A stretch of DNA of 64,000 nucleotides from Pseudomonas fragi. GTDB lineage: Bacteria > Pseudomonadota > Gammaproteobacteria > Pseudomonadales > Pseudomonadaceae. The first letter of the stretch is position 1. The number at the start of each line of letters is the position of its first letter. The stretch covers positions 24,275 through 88,274 of the forward strand of contig NZ_NQKQ01000021.1 of the NCBI RefSeq assembly GCF_002269505.1. The letters run 5' to 3'. The notes under the pieces were generated by a model. That model searched no databases. It was not told the DNA's origin and worked only from the letters and a program-made list of their open reading frames with translations. A program made the position numbers and the translations under genes. This document shows, piece by piece, positions 1 to 8,229 of this stretch.

Positions 1-257
1 CAATACAGCGCCACAATGTCCACCAGCCAGCCGATATAGGGCAACCATGACAGCGCAGTGGCCAGGATCGTCAGCGGCAACACCGCCAGCACCCAGGCCG
101 TGACGCCATGACTGCGCCAGCCACGGCCGCCGGAATTGAAACGCTGCTCAATACGCTCGGCCATACGGCCAAAGGCAACCAGCGGATGCCAGCGCTTGGG
201 CTCGCCGAGCAACGCATCCAGCGCCACCCCGGCGACGCACAGCAACGCCACACTCAT
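1..257 (-). CDS. cobD: Adenosylcobinamide-phosphate synthase CobD/CbiB, N-terminal part
   Basis: The gene runs off the left edge, so only about 85 N-terminal residues are present. The protein starts MSVALLCVAGVALDALLGEP and continues with the RWHPLVAFGRMAERIEQRFN stretch typical of CobD/CbiB, a membrane enzyme that attaches the aminopropanol arm to adenosylcobyric acid. A hydrophobic segment (about residues 50-70) fits an inner-membrane protein. Its ATG overlaps the bluB stop codon (ATGA), so it is translationally coupled in the leftward cob operon. The family call is secure; completeness cannot be judged. Confidence 0.9.
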   Translation of the reverse strand, partial: MSVALLCVAGVALDALLGEPKRWHPLVAFGRMAERIEQRFNSGGRGWRSHGVTAWVLAVLPLTILATALSWLPYIGWLVDIVALY

Positions 258-904
258 GGACTCACTCCCCAATAATTCTCATACACCAGTTCACTGAGCG
301 GACGCGCTTGCGCCCACCCTTCCAGCACCAGCATCGGCGCCGGATAAAACGCCTCGACCGGGCCCAGGCACAGCACCGCGAGCGGCTTGGCCCCTGCAGG
401 CAACCCCAGCAGATCAGCCAGTGCCTGCGGTTCGAACAATGATACCCAGCCCATGCCCAGCCCTTCGACGCGGGCGGCCAGCCACAGGTTTTGAATGGCA
501 CAGGACAAGGACGCCATATCCATTTCCGGCAGCGTACGTCGACCAAAAATGTGCTTTTCGCGGTCATCCATCAAGGCTGCCACCAGCACCTCGGCGCAGT
601 CATTGATGCCTTCGACCTTAAGCGTCATGAATTCATCGGAGCGCTGGCCCAGGGCATCCGCAGTGCGTACCCGCTCTTCTTCCACCAGGCCCTGAATCTT
701 GCCGCGCAGCTCGCGGTCAGTGATGCGGATAAACCGCCACGGCTGCATCAGCCCCACACTCGGGGCCTGGTGCGCCGCTTCCAGCAAACGCGACAACAAC
801 TCGGGTGCCACACTGCCACCACTGAAGTGACGCATATCACGGCGCTCAGCGATCGCGCGGTACACGGCTGCGCGTTCTTGCGGGCTAAATGCGTTATCGC
901 TCAT
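254..904 (-). CDS. bluB: 5,6-dimethylbenzimidazole synthase BluB
   Basis: A 216-residue nitroreductase-fold protein. BluB breaks down reduced FMN with O2 to make dimethylbenzimidazole, the lower ligand of cobalamin. Visible marks are the N-terminal AERRDMRHF, the APSVGLMQPWRFI segment near residue 48, and the C-terminal GWVSLFEPQALADLLGLP. Length fits the family. The start overlaps the cobB stop by four bases and its stop overlaps the cobD start, placing it inside the cobO-cobB-bluB-cobD operon. With bluB beside cobD this organism probably makes its own lower ligand. Confidence 0.95.
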   Translation of the reverse strand: MSDNAFSPQERAAVYRAIAERRDMRHFSGGSVAPELLSRLLEAAHQAPSVGLMQPWRFIRITDRELRGKIQGLVEEERVRTADALGQRSDEFMTLKVEGINDCAEVLVAALMDDREKHIFGRRTLPEMDMASLSCAIQNLWLAARVEGLGMGWVSLFEPQALADLLGLPAGAKPLAVLCLGPVEAFYPAPMLVLEGWAQARPLSELVYENYWGVSP

Positions 905-2214
905 GGCACCTTCACAGCACTTGGCGCAAACAACGCGGCAATGGCCTGAGGATTGGACGGGAAGTAAAAGTGCACATAAGAAGCGGTCATCCGCCCTTCG
1001 CGATACACCGCTTCGGCGCCGCGCCCGCCATTGGGGCTCAGGCCGCGAGCGATGGGCTCAAGCGCGGTGCTGGTCAGCGAATGATGGTAAGTGTGCCCGC
1101 GCAACAGCCCTTCAGGCATGTCCACGGCTTGCAGCGCCAGGGCTGCCAGACGCTTTTGCATCGTCGCCTCCCCTGCCAGCAGCCCCACCAGTTCGGCGCG
1201 CTGACCGTCAACATCGGTCAGGGCATCGAGCAGGTAAAGCATGCCGCCGCACTCGGCCAGCAGTGGTTTGCCGGCACCGTGGTGCGCGCGAATTGCCGCA
1301 AGCATCGGCGCGTTGCGCGACAGCTCAAGGTGATGCAACTCAGGGTAACCGCCAGGCAAATACAGGCTGTGCGCTTCAGGTAACTGGCTGTCACGGATCG
1401 GCGAGAAAAACACCAGCTCGGCGCCCATCTCACGTAATAACGCGAGGCTGGCGCCATAAGTGAAGGCAAAAGCTTCGTCGCGGGCCACGGCAATTCGCAC
1501 ACCTGCCAGCAGCGGCTCGACGGCCACCGGCTCAGGCGCAGCGAACTCAACCGGCGGTGGCAGCGCTACCTCACAGGTGCTGGCCAAGGCATTGGCTGCG
1601 GCATCCAGACGTGCATCCAGGTCATTCAGCTCGCTGGCCTGCACCAGTCCCAGATGACGGCTTGGCAGTTCGATGCCGGTTTCGCGGGACAGCGCGCCGT
1701 ACCAACGCAAGCCTTCGGTCAGGCTGCCTTCGAGCAACTGTGCATGGCGCACGGTGCCAACCCGATTGGCCAGCACCCCGGCAAAAGGCAAGTCCGGCTG
1801 ATACCGCGCCAGCCCCAGGGCTAACGCACCAAAGGTCTGCGCCATGGCAGTGCCATCAATCACACCCAGGACCGGCACGCCAAAATGCCGCGCCAGATCG
1901 GCGCTGGAAGGGGTGCCGTCAAACAGCCCCATCACACCTTCAATCAAAATCAGATCCGCCTCACCGGCGGCTTCCCACAGCAGGCGACGACTTTCCTCGG
2001 CGCCCACCATCCACAAGTCCACCTGATACACCGGCGCCCCGCTGGCGCGCTCCAGGATCATGGGGTCGAGAAAGTCCGGACCGCACTTGAACACCCGCAC
2101 CTTGCGCCCCTGATTGCGATGCAACCGGGCCAAAGCAGCCGTAACTGTGGTCTTGCCCTGACCGGAAGCCGGCGCGGCGATCAAAACCGCCGGACAATGA
2201 CGTGACGCTCTCAT
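901..2214 (-). CDS. cobB: Cobyrinic/hydrogenobyrinic acid a,c-diamide synthase CobB (CbiA)
   Basis: A 437-residue two-domain amidotransferase. The N-terminal ATPase domain opens with a P-loop (APASGQGKTTVTAAL, residues about 14-28). The C-terminal class I glutamine amidotransferase domain holds the nucleophile cysteine in LAECGGMLYLLD (about residue 318). It amidates the a and c side chains of the corrin ring using glutamine and ATP. The gene sits 10 bases downstream of cobO and overlaps bluB by four bases. Aerobic pseudomonads usually act on hydrogenobyrinic acid; the sequence alone does not separate that from the cobyrinic acid substrate. Confidence 0.95.
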   Translation of the reverse strand: MRASRHCPAVLIAAPASGQGKTTVTAALARLHRNQGRKVRVFKCGPDFLDPMILERASGAPVYQVDLWMVGAEESRRLLWEAAGEADLILIEGVMGLFDGTPSSADLARHFGVPVLGVIDGTAMAQTFGALALGLARYQPDLPFAGVLANRVGTVRHAQLLEGSLTEGLRWYGALSRETGIELPSRHLGLVQASELNDLDARLDAAANALASTCEVALPPPVEFAAPEPVAVEPLLAGVRIAVARDEAFAFTYGASLALLREMGAELVFFSPIRDSQLPEAHSLYLPGGYPELHHLELSRNAPMLAAIRAHHGAGKPLLAECGGMLYLLDALTDVDGQRAELVGLLAGEATMQKRLAALALQAVDMPEGLLRGHTYHHSLTSTALEPIARGLSPNGGRGAEAVYREGRMTASYVHFYFPSNPQAIAALFAPSAVKVP

Positions 2215-2224
2215 ACTTCAACAC

Positions 2225-2836
2225 TCACAATTCGATGCCTTTCTGGGCTTTGATCCCGGCCTGGAAAGCGTGTTTGACCACCGCCATTTCAGTCACGGTA
2301 TCAGCCAGATCAATCAGTTCAGGTTTGGCGCCACGGCCGGTGACCAGCACATGCTGCATGGGCGGGCGGGCTTGCAGGTCGGCGAGCACCTGCTCCAGGT
2401 CGAGGTAGCCGTGCTTGAGCGCGATGTTCAGCTCATCCAGCACCACCAAACCAATGGACGGGTCGCGCAGCATCTCGCGGGACACTTCCCACGCTGCTTC
2501 GGCGGCAGCGATATCGCGCTGACGGTCCTGAGTTTCCCAGGTAAAGCCTTCGCCCATCACGTGGTAACGCACCTGCTCGGGGAAGCGGCGGAAAAACAGC
2601 TCTTCGCCGGTGCTGTTGCGGCCCTTGATGAACTGCACCACACCGCACTGCATACCGTGGCCCATGGCCCGGGCCAGCATGCCAAAAGCGGAGCTGCTCT
2701 TGCCTTTGCCATTGCCGGTCAATACCAGCAGCAGCCCGCACTCATTGGGCGAGCTGGCAATGCGCTCATCCATGATGGCTTTTTTGCGCAGCATGCGCGC
2801 CTGATGGCGTTCGTCGCGTTCGGGGGATTCGTTCAT
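2225..2836 (-). CDS. cobO: Cob(I)alamin adenosyltransferase CobO (CobA/BtuR type)
   Basis: A 203-residue P-loop enzyme that transfers the adenosyl group from ATP to reduced corrinoids. The Walker A motif is TGNGKGKSSSAFG (about residues 40-52), and VLDELNIALKHGYL near the middle is characteristic. I chose the start at MNESPERDERHQARMLRKKA, which matches the usual family N-terminus and length; the frame stays open upstream, but that DNA belongs to the riboswitch leader. It is the first gene of the leftward cob operon and so lies directly under cobalamin control. Confidence 0.95.
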   Translation of the reverse strand: MNESPERDERHQARMLRKKAIMDERIASSPNECGLLLVLTGNGKGKSSSAFGMLARAMGHGMQCGVVQFIKGRNSTGEELFFRRFPEQVRYHVMGEGFTWETQDRQRDIAAAEAAWEVSREMLRDPSIGLVVLDELNIALKHGYLDLEQVLADLQARPPMQHVLVTGRGAKPELIDLADTVTEMAVVKHAFQAGIKAQKGIEL

Positions 2837-2929
2837 GGCAGCTCTCCGTTGGGGCTCGATGATGCAAACGGGAGGCGGGGGGAATTCTTGAAAAACACAC
2901 TGCATCGCCCGCCGCGAGAGTGGTGGATG

Positions 2930-3150
2930 GATCAGGCCGGTCTCCGGGCTCACAAGCGGGCGGCTCTGTACGGAGCACCCTTGACCACGCGCCTTCCCGT
3001 GCAAAACACAGTGGCACTGAGCGTGACTTTGACTCGTTTACCGTTGCGGGGGCAGCGCCGGGATCGTGGCAGTTGTGTGGGTCCAACACGCCCTCACCGG
3101 CTTCCCTGTTTCACTCTGTCGACCAATGGCCACAGAGCACCTGAAACAAG
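2930..3150 (-). promoter_or_regulatory. Cobalamin (AdoCbl) riboswitch upstream of cobO
   Basis: Reading the minus strand, the classical elements appear in order: the 5' paired segment GGTGCTCTGTGG near 3133-3144, GAAGCCGGTGAGGGCG near 3089-3104, CTGCCCCCGCAACGGTAA near 3038-3055, GCCACTG at 3011-3017, and a textbook B12 box AGCCCGGAGACCGGCC at 2935-2950. The element ends about 100 bases before the cobO start. It is expected to switch off the cob operon when adenosylcobalamin is plentiful. Outer limits are estimated by eye. Confidence 0.93.
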
Positions 3151-3281
3151 CCGCGAAGGTTAGAGGGTTGGGGGTGGAGCGTCAATTAAAGCTGGCGCCA
3201 AAAGGCTATATCCGGCGCCCGGGCTGAACCTTTAAACAGCTACGCTTCTCTACTACCAGACAAGACCTTATGGAGAATCAC

Positions 3282-4589
3282 ATGCTCAAGCCCCAGCACG
3301 CTGTTGTTATCGTACTTGCGGCCGGGCTGGCTGCCTGCGGCGAGAGTTCAACCCTGCAAGTGGTGGACGGCACCGGGCCTTCGCCGAAACTGCCTGAACC
3401 CAACAAGACGCTGATCCCCACCGTCAATATCGCCCCGGCGATCGGCTGGGCCAATGGCGCCACACCCACCGCCGCCCAGAGCCTGAAGGTGACAGCCTTC
3501 GCCGAAGACCTCGACCATCCGCGCTGGCTCTATGTCTTGCCCAATGGCGATGTGCTGGTGGCAGAAACCAACGCACCGGCCAAACCGGATGACAGCAAGG
3601 GCATCAAGGGCTGGATCGCGGACAAGGTGATGGCCCGCGCCGGGGCCGGTGTACCTAGCGCGAACCGGATTACCTTACTGCGCGATACCGACCACGACGG
3701 CGTGGCCGAAACCCGCACGGCGTTTATCGAGAATCTGAACTCGCCCTTTGGTATGACCCTGGTGGGTAACGATCTGTATGTTGCTGACGCCGACAAGCTG
3801 TTGCGCTTCCCCTATCAGGCGGGCGAAAACCACATCAGCGCCAAACCGGTCAAAGTCGTCGACCTGCCGGGCGGGCCGCTGAATCATCACTGGACCAAAA
3901 ACGTGATCGCCAGCAAGGACGGCAGCAAGTTGTATGTAACTGTCGGCTCCAACAGCAATGTGGGCGAAAACGGAATGGACAAGGAGCAAGGTCGCGCGGC
4001 GATCTGGGAAGTCGACCCCGCCACCGGCAGCCACCGTATTTTTGCGTCGGGACTGCGCAACCCTAATGGTATGGACTGGGAGCCCACCACCGGCAAGCTT
4101 TGGACGGCGGTTAATGAGCGTGACGAAATCGGCAGTGATCTGGTACCCGACTACATCACATCAGTACAGGATGGCGGCTTCTATGGATGGCCCTACAGCT
4201 ATTACGGCCAGCATGTGGATGTGCGGGTCAACCCGCAAAACCCCGAACTGGTAGCCAAAGCCATTGCCCCGGATTACGCCGTTGGGCCACACACTGCGTC
4301 TCTGGGCTTGAGCTTTGCCGACGGCAGCACATTACCAGGCTTTGCTGAAGGCGCCTTTATCGGCCAGCACGGTTCCTGGAACCGCAAGCCGCACAGTGGT
4401 TACAAAGTGATTTTCGTGCCCTTTGCGGCCGGTAAACCTGCGGGCATGCCGATCGACGTGCTGACCGGCTTTCTCAACGCCGACGAAAAAGCCATGGGCC
4501 GGCCGGTGGGCGTGGTGATCGACAAGCAGGGGGATTTGTTGGTGGCTGATGATGTAGGCAACAAGGTTTGGCGGGTGTCGGGAAAATAG
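3282..4589 (+). CDS. PQQ-type sugar (sorbosone) dehydrogenase family lipoprotein
   Basis: A 435-residue exported protein. The N-terminus MLKPQHAVVIVLAAGLAACG carries a lipobox (LAAC), so it is probably lipid-anchored facing the periplasm. The body is a six-bladed propeller of the L-sorbosone/soluble glucose dehydrogenase type: YVLPNGDVLVAETN early, SPFGMTLVGNDLYVADADKLLRF, GLRNPNGMDWEPTTGKLW, and GQHGSWNRKPHSGYKVIFVPF late. The start at 3282 has GGAGA five bases upstream; an in-frame ATG at 3270 would precede that ribosome site. The family oxidises aldoses or sugar aldehydes using PQQ; the real substrate is unknown. It is divergent from the cob operon and probably unrelated to it. Confidence 0.85.
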   Translation: MLKPQHAVVIVLAAGLAACGESSTLQVVDGTGPSPKLPEPNKTLIPTVNIAPAIGWANGATPTAAQSLKVTAFAEDLDHPRWLYVLPNGDVLVAETNAPAKPDDSKGIKGWIADKVMARAGAGVPSANRITLLRDTDHDGVAETRTAFIENLNSPFGMTLVGNDLYVADADKLLRFPYQAGENHISAKPVKVVDLPGGPLNHHWTKNVIASKDGSKLYVTVGSNSNVGENGMDKEQGRAAIWEVDPATGSHRIFASGLRNPNGMDWEPTTGKLWTAVNERDEIGSDLVPDYITSVQDGGFYGWPYSYYGQHVDVRVNPQNPELVAKAIAPDYAVGPHTASLGLSFADGSTLPGFAEGAFIGQHGSWNRKPHSGYKVIFVPFAAGKPAGMPIDVLTGFLNADEKAMGRPVGVVIDKQGDLLVADDVGNKVWRVSGK

Positions 4590-4599
4590 GCCTTCTAAT

Positions 4600-4655
4600 C
4601 AAGAGCCGCCCTCACCCTCTCCCTACGCAGAGGCTTGCGGTGAGGGGCTCTTGCC
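4600..4655. repeat. Inverted repeat between convergent genes
   Basis: AAGAGCCGCCCTCACC is followed about 20 bases later by its near reverse complement GGTGAGGGGCTCTT. It lies exactly between the stop of the sugar-dehydrogenase-like gene and the end of the oppositely read NlpC/P60 gene. It could form a long stem in either transcript and serve as a bidirectional terminator, although there is no strong T tract. It resembles the CCCTCACCC-type repeats near 26131-26237. Confidence 0.5.
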
Positions 4656-5195
4656 TTACGGCAACCGTGCCAGATGCTGCTCGTTCGGCAGCACCCGCTT
4701 GGCATTCAAATAGGCTTTTTGCCAGTAGGCCTTGTTCAGGCTGTCCAGCTTGACCGTACCGCCCGTGGCCGGCGCATGTACAAAGCGACCTTCGCCTACG
4801 TAAATACCGGCGTGGCTGACCTGAGAGCCACCATTGGTGGCAAAGAACAGCAGGTCACCGGTTTGCAGCTTGTCCTGGCCGATGTTCTGCGCCTGCATCA
4901 CGATCATCTCGCGCGTGGTGCGCGGCAACGAAATGCCCGCAGCGTCGTTGTACACGTACTTGATCAGGCCACTGCAATCAAAGCCTGAGTCCGGGGTGTT
5001 GCCGCCCCAACGATAAGGCGTGCCGACCAGCCCCAGGGCGCGAAACAGTACGTCTGCGGCGATCGGCGAAGTTTCTTCGGGGTGGCTAATAAATACGACC
5101 GGCTTTTGCGCCACAGGAGCTGGCGGGGTGCGGCTGGCGCAGGCACTGAGCAGTGCTGCTAAGGTGAGGAGAGCAACGCGGGCCATGGTCGACAT
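4656..5195 (-). CDS. NlpC/P60 family cell-wall peptidase, lipoprotein
   Basis: A 179-residue protein with a signal sequence and lipobox (LAALLSACAS) followed by one NlpC/P60 domain. Family enzymes are cysteine peptidases that cut peptidoglycan stem peptides. The catalytic cysteine is in DSGFDCSGLIKYVY (about residue 74), the histidine in SHAGIYVGEGRF, and a third polar residue in VHAPATGG. A similar lipoprotein lies immediately upstream on the same strand (5341-5967). They are probably paralogous periplasmic endopeptidases of the Spr/MepS type. Substrate specificity is not visible. Confidence 0.9.
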   Translation of the reverse strand: MSTMARVALLTLAALLSACASRTPPAPVAQKPVVFISHPEETSPIAADVLFRALGLVGTPYRWGGNTPDSGFDCSGLIKYVYNDAAGISLPRTTREMIVMQAQNIGQDKLQTGDLLFFATNGGSQVSHAGIYVGEGRFVHAPATGGTVKLDSLNKAYWQKAYLNAKRVLPNEQHLARLP

Positions 5196-5340
5196 AAACA
5201 GAATGTTCCTGATTCTGGATACGGCAACTCAGGCCGCGAAACCCAAAGCCGCGACAGGGAGGACCCTCGCGGCTTCAGGAATTTAACAATGCGACTGAAT
5301 TCTAGCTCTTAGCAGCCAAACTTCAAGTAAGACATTAACT

Positions 5341-5967
5341 TTACTTGCGGGCGACTACGCTCGCAGGAGCCATCGCCAGGGCGCGCTTGGCTTCAATAAA
5401 GGTCTTGCTCCAGTAGCTGTCACCCAGGTTATCAATCCGCACACCACCGCTGCGGCGGCTGCTGGAGTGAATAAACTGGTCATCACCCAGGTAAATCCCG
5501 GCATGGCTCACACGGCCACGACCATTGGTGCTGAAGAACAGCAGATCACCTGGTTTCAAATTATTTCGTGCGACCAGCGGTGCTTTAACGTTGATCATTT
5601 CACGGGTCGAACGCGGCAATTGCATGCCGGCTTCTTCCTTGAACAGATAGCCGATAAAGCCGCTGCAATCGAAGCCAGCTTCAGAGGTGCCGCCAAAACG
5701 GTAACGGGTACCGATCAAGGACATGCCGCGCTCAAGAATGCTGTCAGCCAGAGCTGGCAATTCGTAAGGCTTGCTGTTGGCAGAAAACTCAGCCAGTTCT
5801 TTTTCGGTTGCCAGTTCTTCCTGATAAAGAGCGGAAGTTTGCGAGACCGAAGATGACTTTTGAACCTGAGCCTGGACTACTTGCTGCGACACTGGCGTGT
5901 GGGCAGCGCAACCAAACAACAGGGTAACGAGTGCGAGGGGCACGAGGGGTGCGAAGCGCTTTAGCAT
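5341..5967 (-). CDS. NlpC/P60 family cell-wall peptidase, lipoprotein (second copy)
   Basis: A 208-residue protein with lipobox (TLLFGCAA), a linker of about 55 residues, then an NlpC/P60 domain. The catalytic cysteine is in EAGFDCSGFIGYLF, the first histidine in SHAGIYLGDDQF, and the second in IHSSSRRSGG. I prefer ATG 5967; a GTG two codons upstream is also possible. It lies about 145 bases upstream of the related gene at 4656-5195 and in the same direction. The longer linker between lipid anchor and catalytic domain is the main difference and may let it reach deeper into the wall. Confidence 0.9.
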   Translation of the reverse strand: MLKRFAPLVPLALVTLLFGCAAHTPVSQQVVQAQVQKSSSVSQTSALYQEELATEKELAEFSANSKPYELPALADSILERGMSLIGTRYRFGGTSEAGFDCSGFIGYLFKEEAGMQLPRSTREMINVKAPLVARNNLKPGDLLFFSTNGRGRVSHAGIYLGDDQFIHSSSRRSGGVRIDNLGDSYWSKTFIEAKRALAMAPASVVARK

Positions 5968-6191
5968 GGGCACGACCGTGGCTTATTAGAAAAAGTAGCC
6001 GCGACTATGCCTTCTATGATCCTCATTTGCAAATTCAATCGATCTAAATGTGACTTGAGGGTTTTGTCGTGACATCTAAGGCTTTACACCCTTGACGATA
6101 GATTTTGCGTAAACAGCCCTTGGGCCGCGCAGGATTTCTGGCGCCTGAAAACCGCCAAAAAGGCTGCAGACCGCTGTTTTAAAAGGGGAAG

Positions 6192-6896
6192 TTACCAGCC
6201 CAGGGTTTCTTTTAGAAAGGGAATGGTCAACTTGCGCTGCGCCTGCAAGGACGCCTGATCAAGCCGCTCGAGCAAATCAAACAATGCACTCATGCTACGG
6301 GTGCCGCGCGTGAGAATGAAATGCCCGACTTCGTCGGTCAGGTGCAGGCCACGGCGTGATGCACGCAGTTGCAGGGCACGCAGTTTGTCTTCATCAGACA
6401 GGGGGCGCATCTGGAAAACCAGCGCCATGGTTAGCCGGGACTTGAGGTCCGCCAGCTTGATCGGCAATTCACGGGGCGAGGTAGAAGCTGCAATCAGCAG
6501 GCGCCTACCACTGTCACGCAACCGATTGAACAGGTGGAACAGCGCCTCTTCCCAGTCAGCACGCCCGGCTACGGCCTGAAGGTCATCCAGGCAGACCAGT
6601 TCGTACTGCTCAAGGTTATCGAGGATTTCAATGCCGCGATCCAGCAACTCGGCCAGAGGCAGATAAACCGCCGGCTCGCCCATCTGCTCAAAACGCAGGC
6701 AAGCGGCCTGCAGCAGATGCGTACGCCCCACGCCATGCTTGCCCCACAGGTAAATCAGGCTTTCGGTCCAGCCGGCGTCGGCTTCGCACAGACGTTCGAC
6801 ATAGCCGAGTGCAGCGGCATTGGCGCCTGGATAGTAATTTATGAAGGTAGCGTCATCACGCAGACGCACACCTAGGGGCAGCTGAATCGGTTTCAT
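6192..6896 (-). CDS. hda: DnaA regulatory inactivator Hda
   Basis: A 234-residue DnaA-like AAA+ protein without a DNA-binding domain. It starts MKPIQLPLGVRLRDDATFIN, whose N-terminal segment QLPLGV matches the beta-clamp-binding motif used by Hda. A Walker A-like LWGKHGVGRTHLLQA follows near residue 45, and LVCLDDLQAV is the Walker B. Hda with the loaded clamp stimulates ATP hydrolysis by DnaA and prevents re-initiation. The frame is open upstream, but this ATG gives the normal family length and places the clamp motif at the terminus. The gene follows the PerM-type permease on the same strand. Confidence 0.93.
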   Translation of the reverse strand: MKPIQLPLGVRLRDDATFINYYPGANAAALGYVERLCEADAGWTESLIYLWGKHGVGRTHLLQAACLRFEQMGEPAVYLPLAELLDRGIEILDNLEQYELVCLDDLQAVAGRADWEEALFHLFNRLRDSGRRLLIAASTSPRELPIKLADLKSRLTMALVFQMRPLSDEDKLRALQLRASRRGLHLTDEVGHFILTRGTRSMSALFDLLERLDQASLQAQRKLTIPFLKETLGW

Positions 6897-7069
6897 GCTG
6901 ACTGAACAGTTCAAACGAACCGTTAGTGGCCTCTGTGTAAGGTTTGAAAAGTTTATACCCGTGTCGCCGGGCACACAATGTAACAGACCACGAGCAAAAT
7001 CAAAGGTTTGCGTTAAGGTCTTGGATTGATTGGGCTTTTTATCACGACTGCAAGCGGCCTCGTCTGCAC

Positions 7070-7104
7070 AAAAAAGGCGGGATCGCCTCGCGACGACCCC
7101 GCCC
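7070..7104 (-). terminator. Rho-independent terminator after the permease gene
   Basis: On the minus strand GGCGGGGTCGTC...GATCCCGCC folds into a GC-rich hairpin followed by TTTTTT. It sits about 20 bases beyond the stop codon of the permease gene at 7121-8194 and before hda, so hda is probably transcribed from its own promoter. Confidence 0.8.
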
Positions 7105-7120
7105 CGTCACAGCACCCGAC

Positions 7121-8194
7121 CTACAGCTGCGGGTCTTCACTGCCTTTATAGACCTGGGAATCCTTGTACATATCCTGCACATGACGTACCAGCACCATGA
7201 TCACCGCCGCCACCGGCAGCGCCAGCAACACACCGGTAAAGCCGAACAGCTCACCGCCGGCCAGAATCGCGAAGATCACCGCCACCGGGTGCATACCGAT
7301 CTTGTCACCCACCAGCAAGGGTGTAAGCACCGTCCCCTCCAGCGCCTGACCGACCATAAATACCGCCACGATGCCGAGCATCGGGTACAGATCCCCGCCA
7401 AACTGGAACAAACCGGCGACCAACGCCGCACCGATACCGACAATAAAGCCCATATACGGCACGATGGCCGCCACACCCGCCATCAGGCCGATCAACAGCC
7501 CCAGCTCAAGGCCGACCAGCATCAGGCCCGCCGAGTAGATCACCCCCAGCGCCAGCATCACCAGCAACTGCCCGCGCACAAACGCGCCGAGCACGTCGTG
7601 ACACTCCTTGGCCAGCGACACGATCTGATCTGCCCGGGCCCGTGGCAACAAGCCGCGAATCTTGGCCATCATGATGTTCCAGTCACGCAACAGGTAGAAC
7701 GCCACCACCGGAATCAGCACCAGATTGGCAAGGAATCCGATCAAAGCCAGGCTGGATGCCGTCGCCTGGGACAAGACAATTCCGACAATGTCAGTGGCCT
7801 GCCCCATATGCTCGGTGATCGCTGCCTTGATCTTGTCGAACTTCCAGAAACTGTCACTCAAACCGAACTTGGCCTGCACCCACGGCATTGCCGTGTGCTG
7901 CAACCAGTCGAGTATCTGCGGTGCCAACTGATAGAGCTTCAACAGCTGCTTGGCCAGCAGCGGTACCAGCACCAGCAACAATGTCATCAAAATGACAGTG
8001 AACACGGTAAAGACCGCAACCACGCCCCAGGTTCTTGAAAGCCCGAACCTTTCCAGCCGGTCGACCACAGGGTCGAACATATAGGCCAGGACGATTGCGA
8101 CCAGAAAAGGCGTGAGTATCGGATGCAGGAAATACACAAAAAGGGCGAACCCCAGCGCCACGCCCCACCACACCCACCGTCGCGAATCAGCCAT
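7121..8194 (-). CDS. AI-2E/PerM family membrane permease
   Basis: A protein of about 357 residues made mostly of membrane helices. Hydrophobic spans lie near residues 7-30, 55-80, 135-165 and then in a run to the C-terminus. The family signatures are LIGLMAGVAAIVPYMGFIVG and the late segment GTVLTPLLVGDKIGMHPVAVIFAILAGG (about residues 285-310). The family includes transporters named for autoinducer-2 export, but most members have no proven substrate. The ATG at 8194 (MADSRRWV) has a GGGGTGG ribosome site; another ATG four codons upstream at 8206 is possible. Confidence 0.85.
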   Translation of the reverse strand: MADSRRWVWWGVALGFALFVYFLHPILTPFLVAIVLAYMFDPVVDRLERFGLSRTWGVVAVFTVFTVILMTLLLVLVPLLAKQLLKLYQLAPQILDWLQHTAMPWVQAKFGLSDSFWKFDKIKAAITEHMGQATDIVGIVLSQATASSLALIGFLANLVLIPVVAFYLLRDWNIMMAKIRGLLPRARADQIVSLAKECHDVLGAFVRGQLLVMLALGVIYSAGLMLVGLELGLLIGLMAGVAAIVPYMGFIVGIGAALVAGLFQFGGDLYPMLGIVAVFMVGQALEGTVLTPLLVGDKIGMHPVAVIFAILAGGELFGFTGVLLALPVAAVIMVLVRHVQDMYKDSQVYKGSEDPQL

Positions 8195-8229
8195 GAGCCA
8201 CCCCATCCTTATATAAAGAAGACATCAAC

